Shown here: positions 8,797 to 17,572 of the stretch, in pieces | How positions within the stretch are numbered: position 1 is the stretch's first letter | How the letters are laid out: each line of letters opens with the position of its first letter | DNA from: Flavobacterium caseinilyticum | GTDB taxonomy: Bacteria; Bacteroidota; Bacteroidia; Flavobacteriales; Flavobacteriaceae | Direction: 5' to 3' | Assembly: GCF_004349085.1 (NCBI RefSeq) | Contig: NZ_SMFM01000001.1 | Location: forward strand, 124,001 to 188,000 | Length of the DNA stretch: 64,000 nt | Position numbers and translations under genes: made by a program | The notes under the pieces: model-generated | What the model was told of the DNA's origin: nothing | Seen by the model: the letters and a program-made list of their open reading frames with translations, nothing else | Databases searched by the model: none

Positions 8797-8880
8797 AGAG
8801 ACGCACTGCAGTGCGTCTCTAACGTATCGTGCCTCTATAACGTGTATCGTGTGCCTCTATACCGTATCGTGCCTCTATAC
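8797..8880. repeat. 24-bp perfect palindrome followed by three degenerate CGTATCGTGCCTCTAT copies
   Basis: Positions 8797-8820 form a perfect palindrome built on AGAGACGCACTG and its complement, followed by three copies of a CGT(GT)ATCGTG(TG)CCTCTAT unit at about 8823, 8841 and 8863. It lies between two convergent genes. The palindrome resembles dispersed REP-like hairpins of flavobacterial genomes and could also act as a bidirectional terminator. Confidence 0.7.
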
Positions 8881-8891
8881 AACACAAAAAC

Positions 8892-9545
8892 CTATTTTTC
8901 CCCTTCCCATTCTGCATAAAACTGCGACAGAAATCCTTCCATATAACGGTGTCTTTCTTGTGCAATTTGTTTTCCGGTCTGGGTATTCATCTTATCTTTC
9001 AAAAGCAATAACTTTTCATAAAAATGATTGAGCGTTGGAGAATCGTTCTTCTTGTATTCTTCTTTTGTCATACTGGAATTAGGAGCGATATTAGGGTCAT
9101 ATAGCGCTCTATTTTTAAATCCGCCATAATTGAACGTTCTTGCTATTCCAATGGCGCCAATCGCGTCTAAACGATCTGCGTCCTGAACCACATCTAATTC
9201 TATTGATGAGAATTTCTTTTCGAAGTTGCCTCCCTTAAAAGAGATGTTTTCAATGATATTTATTACATGAGTGATAATCTCCTCATCAACATTTTCCGAT
9301 TCTAAAAATTCACGGGCAATTCTTGGTCCCACTGTTTCGTCACCATCATGAAACTTACTGTCGGCAATATCGTGAAGCAAAGCACCTAATTGAACTATAA
9401 CAGGGTTACAAACTTCATTCTTTGAAATCAGAATGGAATTTTTAAACACTCTTTCGATATGAAACCAGTCGTGTCCGCCTTCGGCATTTTCTAGTTTTTC
9501 TTTTACAAAAAGGATTGTTTTGTTTATTAAATCAGGATTATTCAT
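8892..9545 (-). CDS. HD-domain phosphohydrolase
   Basis: A 217-residue single-domain HD protein. Metal-binding signatures are all present: GGHDWFHIERV near residue 24, ALLHDIAD at about 55-62 giving the central HD pair H58/D59, and the downstream QDADRLDAIGA motif. This pattern is typical of the YedJ/YpgQ-like branch of HD hydrolases, which act on nucleotides or other phosphate compounds; the substrate is unknown. It lies downstream of an acyl-ACP desaturase on the same strand, but a strong hairpin (9563-9605) separates them, so it probably has its own transcript. Confidence 0.88.
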   Translation of the reverse strand: MNNPDLINKTILFVKEKLENAEGGHDWFHIERVFKNSILISKNEVCNPVIVQLGALLHDIADSKFHDGDETVGPRIAREFLESENVDEEIITHVINIIENISFKGGNFEKKFSSIELDVVQDADRLDAIGAIGIARTFNYGGFKNRALYDPNIAPNSSMTKEEYKKNDSPTLNHFYEKLLLLKDKMNTQTGKQIAQERHRYMEGFLSQFYAEWEGEK

Positions 9546-9562
9546 AATTATATTTTCTAAAA

Positions 9563-9605
9563 AAAATGTTGATTTTCAAAGACTAACTTCAAAAATCAAC
9601 ATTTT
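9563..9605 (-). terminator. hairpin between desaturase and HD-hydrolase genes
   Basis: A perfect 14-bp stem, AAAATGTTGATTTT (9563-9576) with its complement at 9592-9605, encloses a 15-nt loop. It follows the desaturase stop on the minus strand. The stem is AT-rich and flanked by A/T runs on both sides, consistent with an intrinsic terminator. Confidence 0.65.
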
Positions 9606-9624
9606 ATATTCTTACATCAAAAAT

Positions 9625-10611
9625 TTAAATTCTGGCCGGCTCTACCCATTTGAAGATATGTGATTCTTGCGGAATCACCATTCTTTCTGAAATTTTTGCC
9701 ATTCTACCCGGTAATTTCATCAAGTAATCACGCGCTTTTTCTGCTTCATCAGTCAAACCCGAAATTTTGTCAATTTCCCATTTGTCATTTAATTTTTGTA
9801 TGATATCCACGTAATCGGCCGCAGTGTAAACTCCAATTCGTTGTGCAGAATCAGAAAACTGTTCGAAAGCAGTGCTTATTTTTTCACCTGATTCTCTAAG
9901 GAAATGCGCCGGCATAACAATTTTTGCTTTCATCATGTATTGGAAAGCAAGCATCATTTCGCTTGGATCAATTTGAAAAATACGATTTACAAATTCACTG
10001 TACGCATGATGATGACGCATCTCGTCACCAGCAATCATTTTGCACATTTTAGATAATTTGTTGTCACCATATTTTTTAGCCATCTGCGCTACTCTGTTGT
10101 GAGAAACATAGGTTGCTAATTCCTGAAAACTGGTGTACACAAAGTTTTTGTATGGATCTCTTCCGGTCCCAATATCAAAACCGTCGTTGATCAGGTGTTG
10201 GGTTGTGATTTCTACTTCGCGCATGTTTACACGACCGGACAAATACAAATATTTGTTCAGTAAATCACCATGACGATTTTCCTCACCAGTCCATTGTCTG
10301 ATCCATTTAGACCAGCCGTTTCGCTCAATATTATCAATTCCTTCTACGTCCATTAACCAGGATTCGTAAGTTGGTAAAGCTTCCTCGGTGATGGTATCCC
10401 CCACTAAAGTTACCCAGAAATCGTATGGTAAATCTTTTGCAATTTCACGTAATTCTTTCACCTCATCAAAAAAAGTATCGCTTTGAGAATTCGGCAAAAA
10501 ATCTGTTGGTTGCCATATTTTTTCTACTGGAATTAGATACTGATCGACAAAGCTATCTACGTTTTTTTCCAAAAACTGCATTACTTCTAATCGAATGTTT
10601 TTTATTGACAT
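9625..10611 (-). CDS. acyl-ACP desaturase (soluble di-iron type)
   Basis: A 328-residue soluble fatty-acid desaturase of the plant stearoyl-ACP type. Both di-iron ligand motifs are visible: EENRHG at 110-115 and DEMRHH at 196-201. The surrounding four-helix bundle is helix-rich throughout and has no transmembrane segments. The enzyme introduces a double bond into acyl chains attached to acyl carrier protein, adjusting membrane fluidity. The gene starts 10 bp after the stop of a PlsC-type acyltransferase on the same strand, so desaturation and phospholipid assembly are likely co-transcribed. Regiospecificity cannot be told from the sequence. Confidence 0.92.
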   Translation of the reverse strand: MSIKNIRLEVMQFLEKNVDSFVDQYLIPVEKIWQPTDFLPNSQSDTFFDEVKELREIAKDLPYDFWVTLVGDTITEEALPTYESWLMDVEGIDNIERNGWSKWIRQWTGEENRHGDLLNKYLYLSGRVNMREVEITTQHLINDGFDIGTGRDPYKNFVYTSFQELATYVSHNRVAQMAKKYGDNKLSKMCKMIAGDEMRHHHAYSEFVNRIFQIDPSEMMLAFQYMMKAKIVMPAHFLRESGEKISTAFEQFSDSAQRIGVYTAADYVDIIQKLNDKWEIDKISGLTDEAEKARDYLMKLPGRMAKISERMVIPQESHIFKWVEPARI

Positions 10612-10621
10612 TATATATAAA

Positions 10622-11356
10622 TTAAATTTTTATTCCTTGAACTACTGCTGCTTCTGTTTTTTCCATTAAATCAGCAAAATCAGTATCCTTAACCGCGAAC
10701 GGTTTATGTACTACAAAGGTAAGGCGATTTCCTAAACCTAGCGGGAAAAACCCGTATTTAACTATTTTCCAAGAGTTGTTTATACTTACTGGAACCACAT
10801 ATGCCGAAGGTGCGTTCTTACATAAGATTTTAAGTCCCGTTTGGGAGAACTCTTTTGGCTTTCCGGTCTTGCTTCGTGTTCCTTCCGGAAAAATAACTGC
10901 CGCACGATTGTGTTTTTCAATATATTCTCCTAAACCTTTGATGGCCGGAATAGCCTGCTTGGGATCTTTTCGGTCAATAAGAACAGATCCTCCATGACGT
11001 AAATTAAAAGAAACACTTGGAATACCGCTTCCTAGCTCTATTTTACTAACAAATTTACAATGAAATCGGCGGAAAAACCAAATCATTGCAATAATATCGT
11101 ACATACTTTGATGATTCGAAACAAAAATTAAAGGCACGTTTTTAGGAATGCTTTCTATGTTTTCAAATTTGTACGTTGTTCCCAAAAGATTCGTGCATTT
11201 CAATAAGAAAAAATTCAAATAGTCGACACTTATTTTATGGGCTTGATAGCCAAAAACATGGAAACAAACCCATTGAATTGGATGAAAAATAAGCAATGTA
11301 AGACCGAAAAATAAATAATAAATTACGGAAATGGGATACGAAATCAGTTTTTGCAT
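10622..11356 (-). CDS. plsC: 1-acyl-sn-glycerol-3-phosphate acyltransferase
   Basis: A 244-residue membrane-associated acyltransferase. It has the catalytic NHQSMYD motif (H82 to D87) and the substrate-binding FPEGTRS motif (156-162) of the PlsC/LPLAT family. A hydrophobic N-terminal segment (about 7-35) anchors it to the inner membrane. It acylates lysophosphatidic acid to phosphatidic acid. A -7 element (TACTTTTG, 11374-11381 on the minus strand) precedes the ATG at 11356. It is followed by the acyl-ACP desaturase. A second PlsC-like gene lies at 20924-21691, so one of the two may have a specialised acyl preference. Confidence 0.9.
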   Translation of the reverse strand: MQKLISYPISVIYYLFFGLTLLIFHPIQWVCFHVFGYQAHKISVDYLNFFLLKCTNLLGTTYKFENIESIPKNVPLIFVSNHQSMYDIIAMIWFFRRFHCKFVSKIELGSGIPSVSFNLRHGGSVLIDRKDPKQAIPAIKGLGEYIEKHNRAAVIFPEGTRSKTGKPKEFSQTGLKILCKNAPSAYVVPVSINNSWKIVKYGFFPLGLGNRLTFVVHKPFAVKDTDFADLMEKTEAAVVQGIKI

Positions 11357-11481
11357 GCTTTAAAAATTTGTCACAAAAGTAAGAATAATATTTTTAGCGG
11401 TATTTAAATCCGAAACAATATACAGGCTCAACGTTTAATCGTAACTTTGCAAGTCAAAATATATGTCTTTTTTCTATTAAA

Positions 11482-11895
11482 ATGAACTTTAAATACCCAA
11501 AAAACGAAAAGCTAAAAAGTAAAATAACCATTGGATTATTGTTTACCGAAGGGAAATCAGTATCCAAATATCCATTGCGATTGGTTTATAAAGCCGGTTC
11601 TTTTGACGAAAGTGAAAAAATAAAAATGGGAGTTTCGGTTTCCAAAAAGAATTTCAAGAAAGCCGTAGACCGCAATTATTTCAAACGTGTACTGCGTGAA
11701 ACTTATCGTCTGAACAAACACCTGTTGATTGACAATTTAGATCGACCTTATGCTTTTATGTTTTTTTACCAGACGAAGGATCGATTGTCATACGAAGAAA
11801 TTAATACCAAAACCATTCAATTATTTGAGAAATTTTTGCAACAAAACATTAAAAACAGTTTACCAGAAAACAATGTCGATTTAAAAAATAGGTAG
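11482..11895 (+). CDS. rnpA: ribonuclease P protein component
   Basis: A 137-residue basic protein that partners the RNase P RNA in 5' maturation of tRNA. The family signature is KKAVDRNYFKRVLRETYRLN, corresponding to the conserved RNR helix that contacts the catalytic RNA. The N-terminal KNEKLKSKITIGLLFTEGKS block and the GVSVSKKNFKKA strand are also typical. A -7 element TAACTTTG (11442-11449) lies 32 bp upstream. There is no rpmH or dnaA beside it, unlike the classic order in many bacteria; instead a CtpA-type protease follows after a gap of about 100 bp, which contains nothing else I can identify. Confidence 0.94.
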   Translation: MNFKYPKNEKLKSKITIGLLFTEGKSVSKYPLRLVYKAGSFDESEKIKMGVSVSKKNFKKAVDRNYFKRVLRETYRLNKHLLIDNLDRPYAFMFFYQTKDRLSYEEINTKTIQLFEKFLQQNIKNSLPENNVDLKNR

Positions 11896-12002
11896 TTTTT
11901 CCTTTAAGCAAATAATACGGTACCGCCTTTATAAGCATTAGTTTAATTATTATTGACTATTTATTCTTATTTTAGTGGCCTAAAATCTAGTTAATTAAAA
12001 CA

Positions 12003-13640
12003 ATGAAATCTTTTTTCAAAAAAAAATTTATACTACCCATTGCCGCATCGGCATTTCTCTTTATTGGGGTTAGCTTCAAAGACGATTTTTTTGAAATTGC
12101 AAAGCAAATAGAAATTTTCACAACACTTTTTAAAGAATTAAATAAAAATTATGTTGATGAAACGAATCCGGGTGACTTAATGGATAAAGCCATCAAGGGA
12201 ATGTTAGTCAGTTTAGATCCTTACACTGTTTATTTTAATGAGCAGGATGTGGTGCGATTCAAGATAAATAACACCGGAGAATATACCGGAATAGGAGCCT
12301 TATTGACTCGCAAAGAAGACAAATTGATAGTCAAGGAAGCCTACAAAAATTTTCCTGCAGACAAAGCCGGTCTCAAAGCGGGCGACGAAATTACTCAAAT
12401 AGGTGATGTGGTTTTATCTGATTTCAGAGAAGAGGCTTCACAACTTTTCAAAGGGGTAAAAAACACTAAAATTGACATTAAATTCCTTCGCCAGGGAAAA
12501 GTTAGAACTACGCAAATCACTCTTGATGAAGTCGAAATCAAATCGGTTCCCTTTTTCGCAAAAGTTGATGACAAAACCGGATACATTGTTTTGTCCCAAT
12601 TTAATAAAAAAGCAGCTTTAGAAACCAAAGAAGCTTTGGAACAATTAAAAAAAGAAGGTGCTGAACGAATTATATTAGATTTAAGAGACAATCCGGGCGG
12701 GCTTTTGAATGAAGCCGTCAATATTTGCAATCTCTTTGTTCCTAAAAATGAAATTATAGTGACCACAAAATCAAAGATAGAAAAACACAATAACACTTAT
12801 AAAACAACCAGAGATCCTATTGACACAACCATTCCGTTAATTATTATTGTAAACGGAAGAAGTGCTTCGGCTTCAGAAATTGTGGCAGGAGCGCTGCAGG
12901 ACTTAGACCGTGCAATTGTAGTGGGAAGCAGAAGTTTTGGAAAAGGCCTGGTACAAAGACCTGTCGATTTAACTTATGGAACGCAACTAAAAGTAACCAT
13001 TTCCAGATACTATACACCTTCCGGAAGGTGTATCCAAGCGTTAGATTACAGCAAAAAAGACAGCAACGGAAAAGCTGTAAAAACGGACGAGAAGAATTAC
13101 ACTGCCTTTAAAACCAGAAAAGGAAGAACCGTTTATGACGGCGGAGGAATTCAACCTGATGTGGAGCTTGAAGAAACAAAATCAAGCGCTATAACTAACG
13201 CTCTGATCAGAAATGATGGCATTTTTAATTATGTTACCACTTATTATTATAAAAATCCAGATTTAGGTGACCGCATCCCAACTATTACTGATGCTGATTT
13301 TCAAGATTTCAAACAATTTTTGAAAGTCCAAAAATTCTCATTTGATACTGAAACAGAACTGGCTTTGAAAAACACTTTGGTTATCGCCAAAAAAGAAAAA
13401 ATTGACGAATCTATCGTGGCAGAATATCAACAGCTTCTTTCAGCTCTTCAAAAAAGTGAAAATTCATTATTGGATAAAAGCCAGAAAGAAATCAAGAATC
13501 TTATTTTGGACGAAATTATTAAACGGTATCAATATCAGGAAGGATTATATCGCTATTATATAAAAAACAATTTAGAAGTTAAGAAATCGGTCAATATTCT
13601 AGAAAATAGTAATGAGTATAAAACTATTTTGAAAATATAA
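12003..13640 (+). CDS. C-terminal processing peptidase, S41 family, with PDZ domain
   Basis: A 545-residue periplasmic protease. An N-terminal hydrophobic signal/anchor (about 8-24) is followed by a helical cap, a PDZ domain (about 95-170) and the S41 core. The active site reads NGRSASASEIVAGALQ with catalytic S289, and SFGKGLVQ with K314. The 25-residue spacing matches Prc/CtpA Ser-Lys peptidases. A C-terminal helical extension (about 415-545) carries the tail. Such enzymes trim or degrade envelope proteins. The stop codon overlaps the start of a double OmpA-domain protein by one base, so the two are co-translated and probably work in the same envelope process. Confidence 0.93.
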   Translation: MKSFFKKKFILPIAASAFLFIGVSFKDDFFEIAKQIEIFTTLFKELNKNYVDETNPGDLMDKAIKGMLVSLDPYTVYFNEQDVVRFKINNTGEYTGIGALLTRKEDKLIVKEAYKNFPADKAGLKAGDEITQIGDVVLSDFREEASQLFKGVKNTKIDIKFLRQGKVRTTQITLDEVEIKSVPFFAKVDDKTGYIVLSQFNKKAALETKEALEQLKKEGAERIILDLRDNPGGLLNEAVNICNLFVPKNEIIVTTKSKIEKHNNTYKTTRDPIDTTIPLIIIVNGRSASASEIVAGALQDLDRAIVVGSRSFGKGLVQRPVDLTYGTQLKVTISRYYTPSGRCIQALDYSKKDSNGKAVKTDEKNYTAFKTRKGRTVYDGGGIQPDVELEETKSSAITNALIRNDGIFNYVTTYYYKNPDLGDRIPTITDADFQDFKQFLKVQKFSFDTETELALKNTLVIAKKEKIDESIVAEYQQLLSALQKSENSLLDKSQKEIKNLILDEIIKRYQYQEGLYRYYIKNNLEVKKSVNILENSNEYKTILKI

Positions 13641-14446
13641 TGAAAAAATCTTTTCATCTGTTACTGCTTGTTTTTTCGAGCTGCTTATTTGCTCAGGGAA
13701 AACCTGTGGAAACGGTATATTTTGAATTTGACAAATTCACTCTTTATGAAAATCAAATAAAAACTATAGTTGATTTCATCAAGAATGCGGATACAACAAA
13801 ATTCGAATCCATTCAGATTTACGGGTATTGTGATGATCGAGGCGACAATGAATACAATTACACACTATCAAAAAATCGCGTAAAAACAGTTCAAAACATA
13901 CTTGTGTCGAATGGATTCAATCAAAACAAAATTGTCATCGTCGAGGGTAAAGGTCGTGTGATTTTGAAAAATGACGCTGTAGAAGGTTTATCTGAAACCC
14001 GTTCCAAAAACAGACGTGTTGATTTGTTTCTTGTTAAGAAAAATAGTTTTGGTAACGGCATTTACAATTCATTTCAGGATAATCATAAGGTAGGCGATCG
14101 TATTTACCTTGAAAAAATCCTGTTTCCCCTTGGAAGCAGCAAATTAACTGAAAAATCGAAGCAAGAATTAGACAAGATTGTGGTTCTTTTGCAGAAACAG
14201 AAATCGTTAGAATTCGAGATTAAAGGCCATGTCTGCTGTACTCCGAGTTATTATGACGATGCCATAGACAAAGATTCCCGGGAACGAAAACTCTCTGTAA
14301 ATCGCGCCAAAAACACCTATAAATACTTGGTTTCTAAAGGAATAAGCAGCTTACGGATGAAATATGTAGGATGCGGGAACAAATTCCCTTCAGGTCTAGG
14401 GGAAGAATTAGACCGGCGAGTTGAATTTCTGATAACTAAATTATAG
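13640..14446 (+). CDS. periplasmic protein with two tandem OmpA-like domains
   Basis: A 268-residue exported protein. The signal peptide MKKSFHLLLLVFSSCLFAQ is followed by two peptidoglycan-binding OmpA-like domains and no beta-barrel. Domain 1 (about 24-130) shows YGYCDDRGDNEYNYTLSKNR and ETRSKNRRVDL. Domain 2 (about 150-268) shows FPLGSSKLTEKSKQELDKIV, KGHVCC and the final RRVEFLI. The second domain has an insert with acidic residues and extra cysteines. Start and stop overlap the protease gene in TAATG, so translation is coupled. Tethering the protease activity to peptidoglycan is a plausible but unproven role. Confidence 0.88.
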   Translation: MKKSFHLLLLVFSSCLFAQGKPVETVYFEFDKFTLYENQIKTIVDFIKNADTTKFESIQIYGYCDDRGDNEYNYTLSKNRVKTVQNILVSNGFNQNKIVIVEGKGRVILKNDAVEGLSETRSKNRRVDLFLVKKNSFGNGIYNSFQDNHKVGDRIYLEKILFPLGSSKLTEKSKQELDKIVVLLQKQKSLEFEIKGHVCCTPSYYDDAIDKDSRERKLSVNRAKNTYKYLVSKGISSLRMKYVGCGNKFPSGLGEELDRRVEFLITKL

Positions 14447-14448
14447 TT

Positions 14449-14892
14449 TTATTCACGTTTCATCTCAATATGCGGGATATCATCCTCTAAATACATTTCG
14501 CTTATTTGAACAAAACCATGGCTTTCATAGAACTTTTTTAAATACAATTGGGCTCCAATGGTTATTTGGCTTTCGCCAAAATGAAGCAAAACACCAGCAA
14601 TAGCTTCACGCATTAATTCATGACCCCATTTTTTATCACGGTAATTCGCATCAACTACCACCCTGCCAATAGACGAATTATCAAAACTAATTCCAGCTTT
14701 AAATAGTCTGGCATGAGCGACAATTTTACCTTCAAATTCTCCAAAAAGATGCAGAGCCACTTTATCCTTGCCGTCAAGATCAAGATAAACACAGTTTTGC
14801 TCCACTACAAATATTTCACTTCGTAATCGTAACAAATCATATAGTTCATGAACAGAAAGTGCCTCAAAAGGCTTTATACTCCATTTTAACAT
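14449..14892 (-). CDS. GNAT-family N-acetyltransferase, ElaA-like
   Basis: A 147-residue single GNAT domain. The N-terminus WSIKPFEALSVHELYDLLRLR followed by IFVVEQNCVYLDLDGKD is the hallmark of the ElaA branch. The acetyl-CoA-binding region appears as IGRVVVDANYRDKKWGHELM, where the usual Q/RxxGxG/A loop is RDKKWG. Such enzymes acetylate a small molecule or protein amine, but the ElaA substrate is not established. The stop lies 2 bp from the convergent OmpA-domain gene. It seems to be a single-gene unit. Confidence 0.87.
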   Translation of the reverse strand: MLKWSIKPFEALSVHELYDLLRLRSEIFVVEQNCVYLDLDGKDKVALHLFGEFEGKIVAHARLFKAGISFDNSSIGRVVVDANYRDKKWGHELMREAIAGVLLHFGESQITIGAQLYLKKFYESHGFVQISEMYLEDDIPHIEMKRE

Positions 14893-14941
14893 CGTGCGGT
14901 TTTTATACTATTTATAGAATGCAAATTAAAGAAAATAAAAA

Positions 14942-15919
14942 TCAGTTTTTCAAAACTATTACAGATTTTATAATGGATTCTAATTCATGCATAAGATCTC
15001 GTTTTTCTTTTGAAGGCGCATAACAAAAACCCTCCAAAACCAGAATTCTTTTATTTTCCTTATCTACAATAGCATAATTAATAAAAGGTCCTGTCATAAA
15101 ATCATTTTTCAACTCCCAAGTTCCTTTAGTTTCATAGGTTTCTTTCTCGTTCAATTTGATTTTGAAAAGATACGGCGCATAAGCCTCTTCAGTAATCATT
15201 TTAGAATTTGGTTCCCTACCGCTAATATATAAATCACCTATTGAATCTCGCATTTTAGTAATGCTGGTAATCAAATTTGAATCCATTTTGACCGAACTTA
15301 TTGGAACTTCATAAATTAACAGACTTGTGTTTCCGCCACTTATTTCCTTTTTCAGCCAGATGAATTTACTCTTTTGAAGTACGAAAGCATAAGACGAAGG
15401 AATTTTTAATGAAATACGAAATTTGTTGGCAATAACTTTTGGATTCAGCAGCGATTGGCTGTTAATCCTCTGGCTTTCGGCTAATTCCATCTTTTTGATT
15501 ATCTGAATCATTTCAGGAGCATTTTCCTCGAAACTTTTTATAATATCGGCGCCTGTTTTTCCAGAAATATGAAACACATTTTGTGGTGATGCATATTGAT
15601 TTTTCTTGATTTCGAACTTATTTTCAACTCCTTTTTTTATTACAACAATTGTTCTGTTATCGGTCATGAAACCTTCCAAAAGCTTAGTCGGATATTGATT
15701 TATGGTAAAAAGAGGTTCCTCCTGAGGTAAACCGATAACTGGTGAAGCAAACTTATTTCGAACGCTGTCTCCCACTTCGCCATTCCACAACTGATCATCA
15801 ATAATAACGGAGATTGTATTAATTTTTCCAGCTGTTTTTCGAGGTGAATTGTCACTTTTCTTTTCACATGAAAAGAATACGAAGGAAATGAAAAGAAATA
15901 AAAAATGGGCTTTATTCAT
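14942..15919 (-). CDS. DUF4837-type lipoprotein
   Basis: A 325-residue exported lipoprotein. The signal peptide ends in the lipobox FFSC (Cys18), followed by EKKSDNSPRK, so the mature protein is likely anchored in the envelope. The body resembles the DUF4837 family of Bacteroidetes: an early segment INTISVIIDDQLWNGEVGD, then PLFTINQYPTKLLEGFM, and a late segment with GTWELKNDFMTGPFINYAIVD and ILVLEGFCYAPSKEKRDLM. No catalytic motif is visible. It is separated from the ElaA-like gene by about 50 bp on the same strand. The assignment to DUF4837 is from memory of the family and should be checked. Confidence 0.8.
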   Translation of the reverse strand: MNKAHFLFLFISFVFFSCEKKSDNSPRKTAGKINTISVIIDDQLWNGEVGDSVRNKFASPVIGLPQEEPLFTINQYPTKLLEGFMTDNRTIVVIKKGVENKFEIKKNQYASPQNVFHISGKTGADIIKSFEENAPEMIQIIKKMELAESQRINSQSLLNPKVIANKFRISLKIPSSYAFVLQKSKFIWLKKEISGGNTSLLIYEVPISSVKMDSNLITSITKMRDSIGDLYISGREPNSKMITEEAYAPYLFKIKLNEKETYETKGTWELKNDFMTGPFINYAIVDKENKRILVLEGFCYAPSKEKRDLMHELESIIKSVIVLKN

Positions 15920-16099
15920 TATATTTAATTATGAATTAAAACCCAAATTTATAGAAGTTTATTGTATTATCTGTGTATTTTTAGCTTCATTCCGGGTTTA
16001 CTATTCCACCCGCGAATATCATTCCATTTTTAAGGTTTGAAATTGCGAACATATAAATTATTTCGTTGTTTTAAATCAGCTGAAGTTTGTAAACTGTAA

Positions 16100-17287
16100 T
16101 TATTCCAAGATGGCTGCAATTCCCGGCAATACTTTTCCTTCAAGCATTTCCAGCATGGCACCTCCACCGGTTGAAACGTAACTCATTTTGTCTTCCAGAC
16201 CAAATTGTTTTACCGCAGCAACGGAATCACCGCCACCTACAAGAGAGAATGCGCCGTTTTCTGTAGAAGCTGCAATATATTTACCCAAAGAAATTGTTCC
16301 GTTTGCAAAATTTTCCATTTCAAAAACGCCTAACGGTCCGTTCCAAAGAATCGTTTTAGACTCCATAATTACTTTTTCAAAATTTGCCAATGATTTTGGA
16401 CCTGCGTCCAAACCTTGCCATCCGTCTGGAATTTTATTAACATCAACAATTTGCGTTTCAGCATCATTTGAAAATGCATTAGCCGCGACAACATCGACAG
16501 GAATGTGGATTTGAACTCCTTTTTCTTTAGCCAATTTCAAGATTTCTAAAGCCAATTCTTGTTTGTCATCTTCACATATAGAATCCCCAATTTTCCCGCC
16601 TAATGCTTTCACGAAAGTAAATGTCATTCCGCCTCCAATAATCATGTGATCCACTTTGTCCAGAATATTCTCGATAACCGTGATTTTAGAAGAAACTTTA
16701 GATCCGCCAAGAACGGCTGTTACCGGTTTTTCACTGTTTTTTAATACTTTATTCAAGCTTTCAATTTCTTTAGCCAATAACAATCCGAAACATTTTTCAG
16801 TTGGAAAAAACTGAGCAATAATTGTCGTTGAAGCATGTGCTCTGTGCGCCGTTCCAAATGCGTCATTCACATAAATATCGCCAAGTGACGCCAGTTCTTT
16901 TGCAAAAGCAACATCTCCCGCTTCTTCCTCGCTGTGAAAACGTAAATTTTCTAACAATAAAATTTCTCCAGGTTTTAATTTTTCAGCCGCTTCTTTAGCT
17001 TCTGAACCGATAGAATCTGCTGCAAATTGAACTGGTTTTCCAAGTACTTCCGAAGTAGTTTCTAAGATATGTTTCAGTGAGTAGTTGCTTTCAACTCCTT
17101 TTGGTCTGCCTAGATGTGACATCAAAATTACGCTTCCACCTTGAGCAAGAATCGCGTCAATGGTAGGTTTTGCCGCTTCGATTCGAGTGGCATCCGTTAC
17201 GTTAAAATTTTCATCTAAAGGCACGTTGAAATCTACGCGGATTATGGCTTTTTTATTTTTGAAATCAAAATCGTTTAAAGTTTTCAT
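16100..17287 (-). CDS. pgk: phosphoglycerate kinase
   Basis: A 395-residue glycolytic enzyme that transfers phosphate from 1,3-bisphosphoglycerate to ADP. Signatures are the N-terminal [15 protein letters not shown], the substrate-basic patch SHLGRPKG, the hinge [13 protein letters not shown], and the C-terminal nucleotide loop [14 protein letters not shown]. The length is the standard bacterial size. A -7 element TATATTTG lies at 17326-17333 on the minus strand, about 40 bp before the ATG. It is a single-gene unit divergent from holB. No other glycolytic gene is nearby. Confidence 0.97.
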   Translation of the reverse strand: MKTLNDFDFKNKKAIIRVDFNVPLDENFNVTDATRIEAAKPTIDAILAQGGSVILMSHLGRPKGVESNYSLKHILETTSEVLGKPVQFAADSIGSEAKEAAEKLKPGEILLLENLRFHSEEEAGDVAFAKELASLGDIYVNDAFGTAHRAHASTTIIAQFFPTEKCFGLLLAKEIESLNKVLKNSEKPVTAVLGGSKVSSKITVIENILDKVDHMIIGGGMTFTFVKALGGKIGDSICEDDKQELALEILKLAKEKGVQIHIPVDVVAANAFSNDAETQIVDVNKIPDGWQGLDAGPKSLANFEKVIMESKTILWNGPLGVFEMENFANGTISLGKYIAASTENGAFSLVGGGDSVAAVKQFGLEDKMSYVSTGGGAMLEMLEGKVLPGIAAILE

Positions 17288-17560
17288 TAGGTCTATTTTT
17301 AGTTTGTTTATTTTCGAAATGATAACAAATATAGAACTTTTAGATTATTAATAAATTTGATCAAATCAAATAAATCCCGTTTTTAGCACCGAAATCGATG
17401 TAAATTAATAAAAAATGCTGTCATTTTATAAGTATTACTGCATCCAATTCTGAAAAATGTTAAATTAAATGGTGAAAAATCATCTTAATCCCGCTGTCAA
17501 TTTGAAGATTCATACTGCAAAACTTTGCAACTGAAAATTTTAGACTCAACCATTTTCTTC

Positions 17561-17568
17561 TATCTTTG
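17561..17568 (+). promoter_or_regulatory. -7 element TATCTTTG directly before holB
   Basis: An exact TAnnTTTG motif ends four bases before the chosen ATG at 17573. If used, transcription would start at about the ATG, giving a leaderless or near-leaderless message. It also argues against the upstream in-frame start at 17525, which lies before the motif. Confidence 0.5.
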
Positions 17569-17572
17569 CTTT

